Positions 63,181 through 64,000 of a stretch of 64,000 nucleotides of DNA are shown here, in pieces. The notes beneath the pieces are model-generated. The model worked only from the letters and a program-made list of their open reading frames with translations, was not told the DNA's origin and did not search any database. Numbering within the stretch: the first letter of the stretch is position 1; every line of letters begins with the position of its first letter. Origin of the DNA: Propionibacteriaceae bacterium (GTDB lineage Bacteria > Actinomycetota > Actinomycetes > Propionibacteriales > Propionibacteriaceae); NCBI GenBank assembly GCA_017306015.1, contig JAFKJK010000008.1, positions 124,001-188,000 of the forward strand. Reading direction: 5' to 3'. Made by a program: the position numbers and the translations under genes.

Positions 63181-64000
63181 TTGGCCGTCTCGCGCACTGC
63201 GTCGAAGAACACCAATGTTGTCTCAGCCAGCGGCAGGATCTCATTCGCGAAGATCCACGAGCCGCTCGAGGTTCCCAATCTGCTGGATCTCCAGGTCGAC
63301 TCCTTCGACTGGCTGATCGGCAACGAAGCCTGGGCGCAGCGGGTCGCCGCAGCCAAGGCCGCCGGCCGCACCGACGTGAACCCGAAGTCGGGGCTGGAGG
63401 AGATCTTCGAGGAGATCTCGCCGATCGAGGACCTGTCCCAGACGATGTCGCTGTCCTTCCGGGACAACCGTTTCGACGATCCCAAGCACACCGTCGAGGA
63501 GTGCAAGGACCAGGACTTCACCTACGCGGCGCCGCTGTTCGTCACGGCCGAGTTCATGAACCACGAGACCGGTGAGATCAAGAGCCAGACCGTGTTCATG
63601 GGCGACTTCCCGCTGATGACCGACAAGGGCACGTTCATCATCAACGGCACCGAGCGCGTGGTCGTCAGCCAGCTCGTCCGCTCTCCGGGCGTGTACTTCG
63701 AGCAGACCGCGGACAAGACGTCCGACAAGGACATCTTCACCTGCAAGATGATCCCTTCCCGCGGCGCCTGGCTGGAGTTCGAGATCGACAAGCGCGACAT
63801 GGTCGGTGTCCGCGTCGACCGCAAGCGCAAGCAGAACGTCACCGTCCTGCTGAAGGCCCTCGGCTGGACGAACGAGCAGATCCTGGAGGAGTTCGGCGAG
63901 TTCGAGTCCATGCGGATGTCGCTGGAGAAGGACCACACGGCCAACACCGACGAGGCCCTGCTCGACATCTACCGCAAGCTGCGCCCGGGTGAGCCGCCGA
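63181..64000 (+). CDS. rpoB: RNA polymerase beta subunit (3' end outside window)
   Basis: RpoB is the catalytic beta subunit. The visible 273 residues include [88 protein letters not shown] and [16 protein letters not shown], all characteristic of the N-terminus and protrusion. The start is a TTG (63181) with GGAAGGA 9 bases upstream, as in several actinomycetes. The frame runs off the right edge. Confidence 0.96.
   Translation, partial: MAVSRTASKNTNVVSASGRISFAKIHEPLEVPNLLDLQVDSFDWLIGNEAWAQRVAAAKAAGRTDVNPKSGLEEIFEEISPIEDLSQTMSLSFRDNRFDDPKHTVEECKDQDFTYAAPLFVTAEFMNHETGEIKSQTVFMGDFPLMTDKGTFIINGTERVVVSQLVRSPGVYFEQTADKTSDKDIFTCKMIPSRGAWLEFEIDKRDMVGVRVDRKRKQNVTVLLKALGWTNEQILEEFGEFESMRMSLEKDHTANTDEALLDIYRKLRPGEPP

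Overview
The window is a stretch of high-GC chromosome from an actinomycete (Actinomycetota, Gram-positive). The evidence is the gene order tRNA-Thr, tRNA-Met, rpmG, hadA/hadB-like genes, then tRNA-Trp, secE, nusG, rplK, rplA, rplJ, rplL, rpoB; a 14-gene nuo operon next to menaquinone-related genes; a KorAB 2-oxoglutarate:ferredoxin oxidoreductase; a polyprenol-phosphomannose-type mannosyltransferase; and many leaderless promoters (TANNNT, 6 or 7 bases, then ATG or GTG). A Propionibacteriaceae-like organism is plausible, but the sequence read by eye does not fix the genus.

Layout. 1-3.2 kb: amino-sugar uptake and catabolism (partial PTS EIIC, nagB, nagA). 3.2-6.5 kb: CPBP membrane protease, lipoprotein L,D-transpeptidase, aquaporin. 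6.5-28.5 kb: a respiratory block of isochorismate synthase, a geranylgeranyl-reductase-family flavoprotein, nuoA-N, a polyprenyl diphosphate synthase and a type II NADH dehydrogenase, followed by an amidase. This block encodes NADH oxidation and steps of menaquinone synthesis or modification. 28.9-32.1 kb: nhaA and an M13 peptidase. 32.2-33.6 kb: a LacI regulator with a well-formed operator/promoter and a small downstream gene. 33.6-42.1 kb: korBA, mannosyltransferase, a CoA hydrolase/hydratase, xthA, a DSD1-type PLP enzyme, an acetyltransferase and YajQ.

42.27-48.79 kb: a 6.5-kb integrative element inserted in the 3' end of tRNA-Tyr. It has 24-bp att repeats, a tyrosine integrase, two excisionase-like HTH proteins, a serine resolvase, a five-gene run of small proteins, four 24-nt iteron-like repeats beside an 18-bp palindrome, and a decamer near GGCGTATCAC repeated at its promoters. 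It carries no recognisable virion or conjugation genes.

48.8-64 kb: LysE exporter, fumC, an alkyltransferase-like protein, two tRNAs, rpmG, an esterase, hadA/hadB-like genes, murB, an aspartate aminotransferase, tRNA-Trp, and the secE-nusG-rplKA-rplJL-rpoB translation/transcription cluster.

The observation I would follow first lies between rplL and rpoB. A 51-residue exported-looking peptide gene is divergent from an XRE-HTH + TPR-type regulator. TTGAC/GTCAA operator-like repeats cover the peptide gene's promoter, and the peptide ends in SWPFRV. This is the architecture of a Gram-positive peptide-sensing (RRNPP-type) circuit, here in an actinomycete.
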